64,000 bases of DNA, from positions 140,697,988 to 140,761,987 of the forward strand of contig JASDDO010000001.1 in assembly GCA_030015575.1 (NCBI GenBank). The letters run 5' to 3'. The DNA comes from Agapanthus africanus (lineage: Eukaryota > Streptophyta > Magnoliopsida > Asparagales > Amaryllidaceae). A model generated the notes under the pieces. The model did no database searches. It saw only the letters and a list, made by a program, of their open reading frames with translations, and was not told the origin of the DNA. A program made the translations under genes and the position numbers. Positions 48,240 to 57,465 of this stretch are shown here, one piece after another; positions within the stretch are counted from its first letter, which is position 1, and each line of letters starts with the position of its first letter.

Positions 48240-51216
48240 TGCCATGTCCCGAAAGTACGGAAAATGATCGGCACTTAAACTACGAAACGTCTCGAGGCGT
48301 ACGTAATCTAAGTAAGCCGAAAACGCAGAAATCCAAACCAAGAAAAGTAGTAAAGTGAAAGAAAAACCAATTTAAAATCAAGTAGTTTTAATAGCATAAG
48401 CCGAATTATGCGGTAAAAAAAAACATCAAGTATTTCCTGAAAATTTCGGCAGAGTCTCCTTTGTAAATACTGGCTCCCAAACGGGATACAACATGAATAG
48501 TATACGAAATCAATAAAAAGGCATCCCCAAGCGGGAGCTAGCTCTTCGTCAATCGACGGTCACAACCACACAAGTAATATAATATACAACGCCAAGGGCG
48601 AGGATCAAAACTCAAAAGGAACTCAAAACAACAAGAAAACCATAGAAATACAACGCGCGACTCTAAGGTCGAAAGAATAACATCACTGGTCTCTATCTCA
48701 AAAATAATACATGTTTGGTTGATGGAACTTCTAGATACAACAGAATAATAATATACAAGATATATAATGGGGGTACGATACAAGTAAACCCACCTACTAG
48801 CAAATCACCCGAAGGAAACTATGCCCGCAAGCCGTAATGAAACCTGTACGGCAAACCTGCAAGAAACTGGGGCACAACGGGGGTGAGTTGCCAACTCGTG
48901 AATAGAAAAATATCTACGCACATAAATCGCATAAATAACGCAACTTAGGTCAATGATCATAATATATCCTCAAATATATGAATAACATGTAGCCTATAAC
49001 AATGGCTACGGTAATATCTAACCCGAGTGTGATCTCATATGCCCGTGTCAGTGCCTCAGGTAGCAATATATCATATGAATGAAGTATGAATGCATGAAAA
49101 CAGAGTACATGTAAATGAAGAAACTGTTTTCATAAATTAGTGAGATTTCCTTTGTATTTTTAAAATGAGGTATCATAATGAAATCAGCATAAAACATTGC
49201 CTAGCATCAGCACAAAACGTAATCCCAATATCTCGATATCTCTGTATCACAGTCTCTGTACCTCAATATCTCGAAATCTCAATGTCTCAATCACAATATC
49301 TAGGGCGCCGTCAGTCCAGACTGGCCCCTACCATCCATCTCAAGACCACGACGGTATCCTCCGGATATCCGACGCGTCGGGTAAAATCACCGGTAGGTAG
49401 TCTCCCCCTGCCAGGCTCATCGTCATCACCACGAGCTTCTTGCCCCGGGGTACCTTACCGGGTCCACCATGTACCCGAAATGGTTCATCCAACTCCTCGA
49501 ATCGGGTCTCGAAATCTATCAGCAAACTCATGGTGGACGACTCATACATCATAGGAAAAACCCCGCTTTTCATTTAAAAAGAGAAAGAAGAAGTTTGTAT
49601 ATGTTTTGCGGTTTTCCCCAAATCCAGAAAATCTCATGGAAATCCGAATCCAAAACCTCAATAGCACGTAAAAAGTGAATATATGCATGAGAATCCATGA
49701 ATGCGGCATAACAATGAATAACGGTATGCATGAAGCGACAGTAATAACTACAATATCTAAGCTGGCATATAAGGTAAGTACACTAATATCATGTCAAACT
49801 ACTAGCTATCAAGCGAAGTTAAGCAATAATATTTTCTAGGGTGTGCGTGACATGGCAATTACCGATGAAGATGTGTGTGAGCCGGCAAGTAAGTGTACGT
49901 GGTACATACGCATCATCGGTAATGGTGCTGGTGTCCTAACAACATAATATCAATAATGCAATATGAAATAACAATGTAAGTATGCGATGCGGAGCGAGCA
50001 ACCATAATGAGCGGGAGCTAAATATTAAACAATGGTGTCATTTGAAATAACACGAATCGCGGGGTTTTGAAAATAGGGGCTACGGTGGTTTTTTAAGAAA
50101 GGATACGTCTTTTGAAATATCCGTAGATCTTTTGACCTATCTTTTAAAATAACCACGATCCGCTAGTTTTGAAATATGTAGGAGTCTAATCTAATCTAAC
50201 AACTACACTAAACTATACGGCTGAACTAACAAGCTGAACTACAGGTAAGGAAACCGCCTATCATCTGAGTCGATACATATACATACCTGTATATGTATAG
50301 TCGGTGATCCTGCCTTAATAATATCACATCCGATACCATATCTATAATCAGGCATCCCAAGTCAAGAGTGCGGATCAATCATTAATATAGCTCGTACGTA
50401 AATCCGTCGTACGGCATCCCAAATATGGGTACAGGTCAATATCATATTCCTCACACTATTTCTCTGGTATCCTCTTTATCCAAGATCATAGTTTAGGGTA
50501 CTGACCTATGTCTAGTACAATACTAATATCCTCAATATACTCATGATCTGACTACTGATCGACAATCTCGTACAAACCGATATCATCAGCACATAACATC
50601 ATCAAGGGGTATACATCGCCCAATACGGCCTAGTATCAATATCCTAGCATATCATATCTTATATCACGATCACATGTCGACCATTTTATTAATAACACTA
50701 TTCACCCGTATCGTCGTCCCAAGATCCGCTATAACACCAGGACGTACCTCAAGTACGAATCCTGCCATATCACCGATATCACAACCACAAAACAAATCTC
50801 ATCGACTCAGCTCAATCCCAAGTATCATCCTCAAATCTGTATGTGAACACATATTCCCATACCCATGTGAACACATAACTATAAAGAATCCCATGAGCAC
50901 ATATAAATAGGAATGTATACAAGTATGTATGTGTGTATGTGTAGTGCAACACTACCCTAGGGTTCGCAACACTAAAATAATCCAACACACCAATATCCAT
51001 CCTAAACATCGTTATTAATCCCAAATAACATATAATAATTGTTGGTGTGTATACGCATCCGTATACACCACCACGGACTGCGGGGGTGCTATACGCTATC
51101 CACCCGACTTCTTCCCGTAGATACAAATCTACTCACCTGGTCCTCGCTCGCCGGTGCCGACGTCGCCTCGCGCTTACTTGTCGTCTCGAAGTCCACATGG
51201 GGTACCTACATATCAT
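48240..51216 (-). repeat. T2 5' LTR, interrupted by G
   Basis: Matches 40760-43733 throughout. It breaks off after TATCAT at 51216, where the LTR of G starts. The missing part corresponds to 43734-45411 of the other LTR and should reappear after G, outside the window. Confidence 0.92.
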
Positions 51217-51552
51217 TGTTGGGGTAAAAATTTACACCCGGTTGACCAAGTCAAAATCAAAGTCAACCCCAAGACAAGTGGGCCCAAGCCCAGATCCAGT
51301 GGGCCCTTGCCCGGGTCGAGCCAGAATATGAAGCGGCCGGCCTTCCCCCATGCCAAGATAAAAATTTTGTAATAAATAATTTTGTTGGATTTCTTTTATT
51401 TTATTTTTGGATAAATGTAAGAAAAAATAGGCATAAAGCCGAATTTTTGTAAAGCCCATGGCTTATGTGCAAAAAGAAATGGCACATGAGCCATGGGATA
51501 GGCAAAATGCCATTTTGTGAAGCCCAAGGGGTTATGTGTAAAATGTATGGCC

Positions 51553-51559
51553 TATAAAG
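51553..51559 (+). promoter_or_regulatory. TATA-like box in G LTR
   Basis: TATAAAG in CCTATAAAGGC, about 340 bp into the LTR, followed by a pyrimidine-rich stretch (near 51585-51600) that could hold the start site. Position fits the end of U3. Inference only. Confidence 0.45.
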
Positions 51560-51675
51560 GCAAAGATAATGAAAATATCTAACAACTTTTTCTCTCTCCA
51601 GAAATTTTCTAGATCTGAGATCTCTTCCTCCTTCCTCAAGGTTCTAAAACCTTCTTTTTCCTTTTGAATTAAATC

Positions 51676-52636
51676 AAGAGTTTAACTCTTCCTTTTCTAA
51701 AAATAAGTAGATTTCCACCACAAAACCTACGAAGGGGAGCTCGGATCTCCAATCAGATCTCGAAAAGGGGAGGCTCTTAAGGCTCATCCCCTTTTCTCCA
51801 AGATCCCGCCGGTCAAGAGCAAGAAGAAGGAGACCCATCTCCAAAAATCTAACTTTGGACAGACCCAAGGCTCAGAAGAAGAGCAATAAATCCCCAGGAG
51901 TTTAACTCCTTTCTAAAGTTGCTGGAGTTTAACTCCATAAATTAATTTCTGTTGGAGTTTAACTCCATAAATTTGTTTCTGTTAGGAGTTCAACTCCAAA
52001 AAAAAAATTCCCTTGGGAGTTCAACTCCCCAGCCTAGGGGCTAGGCTTCCCTTTCCGCGGGTTTTTCCCGCGGTCACGTGTGCCCACGTGACCCGGGGCG
52101 CTAAGGCGTCCATCGGTCGCGTGTGCGCACGTGACCCGGGGCACCAAAACGTGTGCGCACGTGACCCTTGGGGCGCCAAGACGCCCATCGGTCACGTGTG
52201 CCCACGTGACCCCTGAGGCGCCAAGGCGCCCATCGGTCACGTGTGCCCACGTGACCCCTGGGGCGCCAAGGCGCCCATCGGTCACATGTGCCCACGTGAC
52301 CCCTGGGGCGCCAAGGCGCCCATCGGTCACGTGTGCCCACGTGACCCCGGGGCACCAAGGCGCCCATCGGTCACGTGCGCGCACGTGACCCCGGGCATTA
52401 AGGCGCCCACCTGCCGTGTGAGCATCCTTTAGACACCATTTTGTTTTCTTTTCCCCTCGTTTTACGTGCACTCCCCAACAAAATCCCTTTTGGAGTTTAA
52501 ACCTTTTTAAAATATATACATATATATATTCTTTGGAGTTTAACTCCACAATAAAGTTCTATTTTAGGAATTTAATTCCGCATAAAATTCTTTTAGGAGT
52601 TTAACTCCATTTAAAATTCTTTGGAGTTTAACTCCA
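51676..52636 (+). repeat. Dispersed GGAGTTTAACTCC palindromes in G LTR
   Basis: Clear copies at 51676-51690, 51896-51910, 51923-51937, 51953-51967, 51984-51998 (TTCAA centre), 52015-52029 (TTCAA centre), 52534-52548, 52566-52580 (GGAATTTAATTCC), 52595-52609 and 52622-52636, plus weaker ones near 52491 and 52653. Arms of 5-6 bases pair; several end bases change in pairs (A..T, T..A, G..C). The G-box array sits in the middle of the series. Confidence 0.8.
52055..52410 (+). repeat. 45-bp tandem array with paired G-boxes in G LTR
   Basis: About eight units. The core is the inverted repeat GGTCACGTG, 4-nt spacer, CACGTGACC; a second small palindrome GGCGCC-AA-GGCGCC separates the units. I count about 13 intact CACGTG hexamers. 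CACGTG is the plant G-box, bound by bZIP and bHLH factors. Upstream is a CCGCGGG/CCCGCGG hairpin (52055-52073). The 45-bp period keeps several frames open on both strands; no protein is implied. Confidence 0.85.
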
Positions 52637-52740
52637 CAATAAAATTCCTTTTGAAATTAAGCTCCACTTTTAAAAAAAAGGGGGGGAGGAAAACGTACAC
52701 AGACTCCACGACACTGTCTTCCGTTAGAAAAAATTTCTAA

Positions 52741-52842
52741 CGGGGCGCTGCCCCGCATCCCGCAAGGGGGCTGCTAGCCCCCTTGACCCCCAGCCCGCTA
52801 TCCGGGTAGCGAGACCCCCGTAAAAACTCTGCGGGGCCCCCG
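52741..52842 (+). other. GC-rich hairpin run in G LTR
   Basis: CGGGGC/GCCCCG with loop GCT (52741-52755); AAGGGGGCT/AGCCCCCTT with loop GCT (52764-52784); CGCTA/TAGCG (52796-52811); then CCCCG/CGGGG (about 52816-52836). Consecutive tight stems, function unknown. Confidence 0.65.
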
Positions 52843-53094
52843 ATATTTCCAAAACCCCTTCAAAACACGATAATGCACATTGAGTTCGCATGACCAGTTT
52901 AACCCGTTAATCGGAGGTTCCTTCGCTCTAAATGCGAAGGGTAATTAACGGCAGCTTAGTCCGCGGTTGCCGGAGATTCGGATCCCCACAATCAATAAAC
53001 CCCGGCCTACCCTAGGCAGGGAGAATTTGTAATGCGCCTGACAAGCGTGCGCGTATTCCCATCTAAATGGGGTGACGAAAAACACCCTACAGAT

Positions 53095-53112
53095 TCTGGC
53101 ACGCCCGGGGGG
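53095..53112 (+). other. Probable primer binding site of G
   Basis: TCTGGCACGCCCGGGGGG follows the LTR end by three bases. Place and style fit a tRNA primer site, but I do not recognise the tRNA with confidence; it is not the iMet site used by the other four elements. Confidence 0.6.
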
Positions 53113-53223
53113 ACCATCTCTCCTCCCATATCTCGGGTTAAGCGTTCATGCGAACTCATTTAACATATACGCCGATGTTTGTACTGAAATAATTTCTTTC
53201 TTTCGTGCAGCAATCAATTTTCA

Positions 53224-53892
53224 ATGACGATGTCTCCCAAGACGAATCCGGCTTACGACGCGACCCCGATCTCGTACGTAGTCAAGATCAATGCCCGCGT
53301 GGTTCTCCCCGCAAGCCTCAGTCGACAGTGGGAGGAACCGCCCCGCCAGTTTGGCTCCGTCATCATCTATCCTGCCGGAAGCGCTCATCTGGCGGAAATC
53401 CCGGCGGAACAGGTGGTCAAGCCGGTCCCAAGGGGCAAGAGGCCGAATGTTGTGATTGCTAAGGCACCACAACCGAAACTTAAGATGGAGTCTGAACGAC
53501 TCCCTGGCGCTCTAGCTGGGGGCAAGAACTTCGGTACAAAGGGCAACAGCAAATGTTGCGGACGAGCTCAGGCGATTACTCCAACAATTGCACAATCGAG
53601 CGTATCTCCAAGGCCTTTCATCGCCCGGTCTGCGGCGTCTTCCCAAAGAGCCGAAGTCTGCCAGGTGCTTAGAACAGAAAAGTTAAGGCAGAAGCGTCTC
53701 AGGTATCGAACCAACAAGAGGGCCAAGGCTTCGGCCAAATGGAATTGTGTGAAGTTCCAAGTGCAGGGTTGCCCGGCGACGACGGCTGAGTCGGACGTAA
53801 GAATCAGCAATTCCTTCGAGCCTCTGAAGTGGGTTCAGAAAAACGCCATGACCGCCAGAATCAAGAAGACAGCGGTCCGAACAGTACCATAA
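53224..53892 (+). CDS. G upstream reading frame (222 aa), unknown role
   Basis: Open frame starting MTMSPKTNPAYD, basic in its second half. It precedes Gag, as an extra frame does in some Tat/Ogre elements. I recognise no domain. A pyrimidine tract ending GTGCAG (53198-53210) lies just before it and resembles a splice acceptor. Further down (54085-54300) an IIHTVYMAG motif matches VVHTIYMAS in element A, so the N-terminal part of Gag probably includes this area. Confidence 0.45.
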   Translation: MTMSPKTNPAYDATPISYVVKINARVVLPASLSRQWEEPPRQFGSVIIYPAGSAHLAEIPAEQVVKPVPRGKRPNVVIAKAPQPKLKMESERLPGALAGGKNFGTKGNSKCCGRAQAITPTIAQSSVSPRPFIARSAASSQRAEVCQVLRTEKLRQKRLRYRTNKRAKASAKWNCVKFQVQGCPATTAESDVRISNSFEPLKWVQKNAMTARIKKTAVRTVP

Positions 53893-54423
53893 AGAGACGT
53901 GTCCCGGCCCCAATAGAAAAATTCTGACACTGTCTCTTCAAGAGTCTATCAAGCACTCTGTGCTGCACGAAAGCAGCGGGGAAAACACAGGAAAGAAGCG
54001 CCAGCACCATTCAAGAACCTGGTTAGGCCAGCCTTCTTCAATCGACTACCATCTACCGAAACAAGGGGGTCAAGACAGCAATCCGTGAAATCAGCTGCCA
54101 ATGATAGAAAGACGGCCGGATATATCATACATACGGTCTATATGGCGGGCGGGGGCCCCAGCGACAACCTTCGCAGCAAAAGCAAGGATGGGGCCACCAC
54201 ATCCCAAGCCCAGTCTAGCCTGAATGTGGTTGCCGCTGCCCAAGAACAGCCGCCCCCGCTGGATGAAGAAAACCCTCTCGATGAGGATAATAGGCAGTAA
54301 GACCCCTCGGTCCATGCAGAATCAAGCTCGGACAGCGAGGAAGAGCCGACTTTCCGCCCCAGGACTGCGGAGCAGGAACTACTTCAAGAGCTTCGAAAAC
54401 AGCTCAGGAGGAAAGATAAAGAG

Positions 54424-57400
54424 ATGGCCAAGCTCTATTCGAAGATTGACGACTTAACGAACGTGGTGATGCAGCTTACGGCTCAAATTGCTCGAGCGCC
54501 TCCCAATCAAGCACAAGCCGCTACTAATCAGCCGGGTGATGACAATCCGAGGCAGCCAATGCCTGTTCCTTTAGGACCAAGGCTGGTCGAACCGCATGAA
54601 AGCCTGCCACACTCCGCTTCTGGGGACGCCTTGGCCCAAGATAGCACTATCCCGCTAACACAGGATCAGATAATGGATTTGGTCACCAGCAAGGTTAAAA
54701 CATTAGTGGCCGAAGCTGAAGCTCAGAAAGAAATCGGCAGTAGTGGGCGGCCATATCCCGCGCACTACGATCTGATTGAGTTCCCAAGCGGCTACGTCAT
54801 TCCTAAGTTCGGAAGATTTGATGGAACGGGGAATGCAAACCAGCACGTCGCCCACTTCAAAGCATCGTGCAGAAATACAGGGGGCAATGACGCGTTCCTT
54901 CTTCGTCAGTTTGTCAACAGCCTGACCGGCGTCACCTTCGACTGGTATGCGAGTATACCGGACGGGTCCGTCATTACCTTTGCCCAAATGGAGTCCCTGT
55001 TTCGGCAAAGATTCATGAGTGTCAGTGATAAAATCTCCATTGCCGACCTTGTGAGGACCAAGCCGGGGAAGAACGAAAGCAACACCGACTTTATCGCCCG
55101 ATGGCGTAATCTCACAGTCAAGTGCGAACCGCCGCTAGAGCAGGACCAGTCCGTCAGCCTTCTCATTGGGAACCTCAGCAATTGGATGGTCCTATTCTTG
55201 TGTACAGCGGGCCTCAAAACATTTCAGGAGCTAACCAAGAAAGTCCAAATGCTGGAACGCTCGAAGCAAGAGTCCCCGCCGGATTCTCAGAGAGACAAAA
55301 CTTGGAAAAGCAAGCGGGACGACAACCGTAGAAGCGGGAGTTCCAGCAGTACCAATGTCTTCAATGCGTCCGACAATGAAGAAAAGCGAAGGGCGGGCGA
55401 ATCCAAAACCAACCGGTCTCGAAAGCCATTGCTAGGGGGAGATGGGCCTTCCCTAGAGGAGAAAAAGAACAAGGTTTACTCTTTCAGAAGGGACAAGGTC
55501 CGTAAGATATTTAAAGATGCCTTGAACAACGGCCTACAATTGCCGGAGTCGAAAAGACCCCAAGAAGCAAAAATGACCGACAATCCTCTATATTGCCCGT
55601 ACCACCGAGTAGTGAGCCATGCGATCGAGGATTGCTATATCTTCAAGGACTGGGTCGAGAAGCAGTACATGGCTGGAGAGATCGAGCTATCCAAAAGCGT
55701 GTTGGTGAAAAATCAAGTTGCAACCGCCAACTTTATACAGACAGAAGTTGAAGCCTTCTGGGAGCAGACAGCTGAATCTGCTGCCCTGAAAAACGAAATT
55801 GACTCATCGCGGCCTCCGTGGAGTACGCACATATCTAATAAGACGAAGAAGATGCTAAGGCTACTTCAGAAAGAACCCAGGACAGAATGGGAAGGGCAGA
55901 AGAGGCCTACCAGTCCAGCTGCCAATGCGGCTCCATCAGGCTCAAAATCCAAGAAGCTCAAGAAGAAGAAAAATGCAGCTCGGCGCGAAAAAGGGTCTGC
56001 AGGGAGATCGACCATTCAGAAATATATCGATTTTCTCGAAGAATATGAACAAAAGGAAAGAACATTGATTCAATTGAAGGAGTTCTTCCCTGTACAAGCG
56101 GCTGAAATTCTGGAGGAGTTAGAAGAAGACTCCAATGAAGAGATCCCAGTAGTGACCTGCTACGCCATCCATCTTGGCAGCGACTCCGAGGAGGATCTCT
56201 GTTTTCCGGAAGAGGACGAGGAGCTTACCACAAAGGCCAATCCAATCCAGCTCAGAAGCGGCAGGGCTCTATCGCAAAATCAGGGCAACGCCCCAAAAGG
56301 GAAGGAAAGACAAGTCGCTAATGAAGAAGATGGCAGAGAACCGGCCGATGAAAACATAAGTCCTTCCTCGGTGGACTATAATGTCTTGGCACATCTCCGT
56401 AAGCTTCCATCTCTCCTGAGCATCTACGACGCCTTGGTCCTATCTAAGGAGCTGAGAGACGTTCTCATTCACGCTCTACAAAACCCCAAGCGGTATCAGG
56501 CCCACTTTGCGGAAATTAATATGAAAGAAGCCCAGCACGCTTTGCATGCCGCCGCAGTCATATTTAAGGATGAAGACTTGCTACTGGGAACGGCCGAGCA
56601 TAATCGGCCGCTTTACGTGACCGGGTACAGCGACGGAGATCGAATTAATCGCATATTGATTGACCCGGGGTCCTCAGTGAACATCATGAACTTGCGAACT
56701 CTGAAGAGTTTATCAATGGACGTCCGACACCTGTCAAAGGAAAGGATTGTCATTCAAGGCTTCAACCAAAATTGCCAGCAAGTTCTGGGGTCCATAACTC
56801 TGCCAATCAAATTCGGAGATCTGCAAACTGAAGCTAAGATATACGTGATCGACGCCGACACGTCTTATAAGATTCTCTTAGGGCGGCCGTGGCTCCACGA
56901 TTACGGCATCATTCCGTCAACTCTCCATCAATGCATGAAGTATACTAAAAATGGCGAAGAAAGACGCATTGACGGAGACATCCAGCCGTTCGGTGTGCAT
57001 GAAGTCCGATATGAAGATTCTCGGTACTTTACGAACCACCAAAATGCTAAGCCAAAACTGACTGAGGATAGAACGGCCCCAAGACTCAAAAGCAAATCTG
57101 CGTCGGCTATCACTTTCAAAAGCAAAAATACCCAAGTGCGCCCGCATTTCGGCAGCGACACTGATGAGTCCGACGCTGGAAGCCCGTCCTTCTGCAAAAC
57201 TCGCCCTCATTTCGGCAGCGATACGGACGAATCTGTTACTGAAGGCCCATCTAGCAGCAAAGTCCGCCCTCATCTTGGCAGTGACACAGAAGAGTCAGAA
57301 GAAGAGGACCTGCCGTGCAACAGCTGTGCAGATCGGCCCCCATGCAGCAAGCGAAACTACGAGAGACCTTCGAAGTCGCAGAAGGGTCCCTGGCCATCAC

Positions 57401-57465
57401 AAGGGTGCCGGAGCGGATGTGCAAAGAGCTCGATGCATTGTCAGTCTCTAGCGTGGACCAGCTGA
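54424..57465 (+). CDS. G gag-protease
   Basis: Frame of 1013 aa. A helical N-terminus (KLYSKIDDLTNVVMQLTAQI) is followed by the plant Gag domain (about 108-285: SGRPYPAHYDLIEFPSGY, DGTGNANQHVAHF, ARWRNLTVKCE), YSFRRDKVRKIF (near 354), CHHC knuckle (CPYHRVVSHAIEDC, about 390-403), a lysine-rich part, GSDSEED (about 586), VDYNVLAHLRK (about 650) and an aspartic protease (DPGSS near 746, GRPWLHDYGIIPS near 820). The end has three 21-residue repeats with RPHFGSDTDES (57132-57320). Gag packages RNA; protease cuts the polyprotein. Pol follows in an overlapping frame; how it is expressed is open, though relatives such as Ogre use splicing in this area. Confidence 0.88.
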   Translation: MAKLYSKIDDLTNVVMQLTAQIARAPPNQAQAATNQPGDDNPRQPMPVPLGPRLVEPHESLPHSASGDALAQDSTIPLTQDQIMDLVTSKVKTLVAEAEAQKEIGSSGRPYPAHYDLIEFPSGYVIPKFGRFDGTGNANQHVAHFKASCRNTGGNDAFLLRQFVNSLTGVTFDWYASIPDGSVITFAQMESLFRQRFMSVSDKISIADLVRTKPGKNESNTDFIARWRNLTVKCEPPLEQDQSVSLLIGNLSNWMVLFLCTAGLKTFQELTKKVQMLERSKQESPPDSQRDKTWKSKRDDNRRSGSSSSTNVFNASDNEEKRRAGESKTNRSRKPLLGGDGPSLEEKKNKVYSFRRDKVRKIFKDALNNGLQLPESKRPQEAKMTDNPLYCPYHRVVSHAIEDCYIFKDWVEKQYMAGEIELSKSVLVKNQVATANFIQTEVEAFWEQTAESAALKNEIDSSRPPWSTHISNKTKKMLRLLQKEPRTEWEGQKRPTSPAANAAPSGSKSKKLKKKKNAARREKGSAGRSTIQKYIDFLEEYEQKERTLIQLKEFFPVQAAEILEELEEDSNEEIPVVTCYAIHLGSDSEEDLCFPEEDEELTTKANPIQLRSGRALSQNQGNAPKGKERQVANEEDGREPADENISPSSVDYNVLAHLRKLPSLLSIYDALVLSKELRDVLIHALQNPKRYQAHFAEINMKEAQHALHAAAVIFKDEDLLLGTAEHNRPLYVTGYSDGDRINRILIDPGSSVNIMNLRTLKSLSMDVRHLSKERIVIQGFNQNCQQVLGSITLPIKFGDLQTEAKIYVIDADTSYKILLGRPWLHDYGIIPSTLHQCMKYTKNGEERRIDGDIQPFGVHEVRYEDSRYFTNHQNAKPKLTEDRTAPRLKSKSASAITFKSKNTQVRPHFGSDTDESDAGSPSFCKTRPHFGSDTDESVTEGPSSSKVRPHLGSDTEESEEEDLPCNSCADRPPCSKRNYERPSKSQKGPWPSQGCRSGCAKSSMHCQSLAWTS

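Larger units (their letters stand above)
40760..51216 (-). mobile_element. T2: Ty3/gypsy element, relative of T1; right LTR cut by G
   Basis: Minus-strand element. Its 3' LTR is 40760-45411 (4652 bp); next come a polypurine tract (45412-45424), an interior of only about 2.8 kb, a primer site (48224-48235) and the first 2977 bp of its 5' LTR (48240-51216) before G interrupts it. The rest of that LTR lies beyond the window. The sequence before the left end is CCCGT (40755-40759), the likely target duplication; its partner is out of view. LTRs differ by 1-2 percent by eye. Leader, polypurine tract and LTR blocks relate it to T1. The coding interior is mostly lost, so this copy is broken. Confidence 0.88.
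51217..53091 (+). repeat. G 5' LTR
   Basis: It starts TGTTGGGGTAAAA and ends ACCCTACA. Signals in order: a TATA-like box (51553-51559), a possible AATAAA (51886), a series of GGAGTTTAACTCC palindromes, a CCGCGGG/CCCGCGG hairpin (52055-52073), a 45-bp array with paired G-boxes (52072-52410), and a run of GC-rich hairpins (52741-52842). If the TATA box is used, all of these lie in the transcribed part. Confidence 0.9.

Noticed and set aside
52013-52549. Open frames on both strands in the G LTR
   Set aside because: The 45-bp array again gives stop-free frames; no domain, and it lies inside an LTR.
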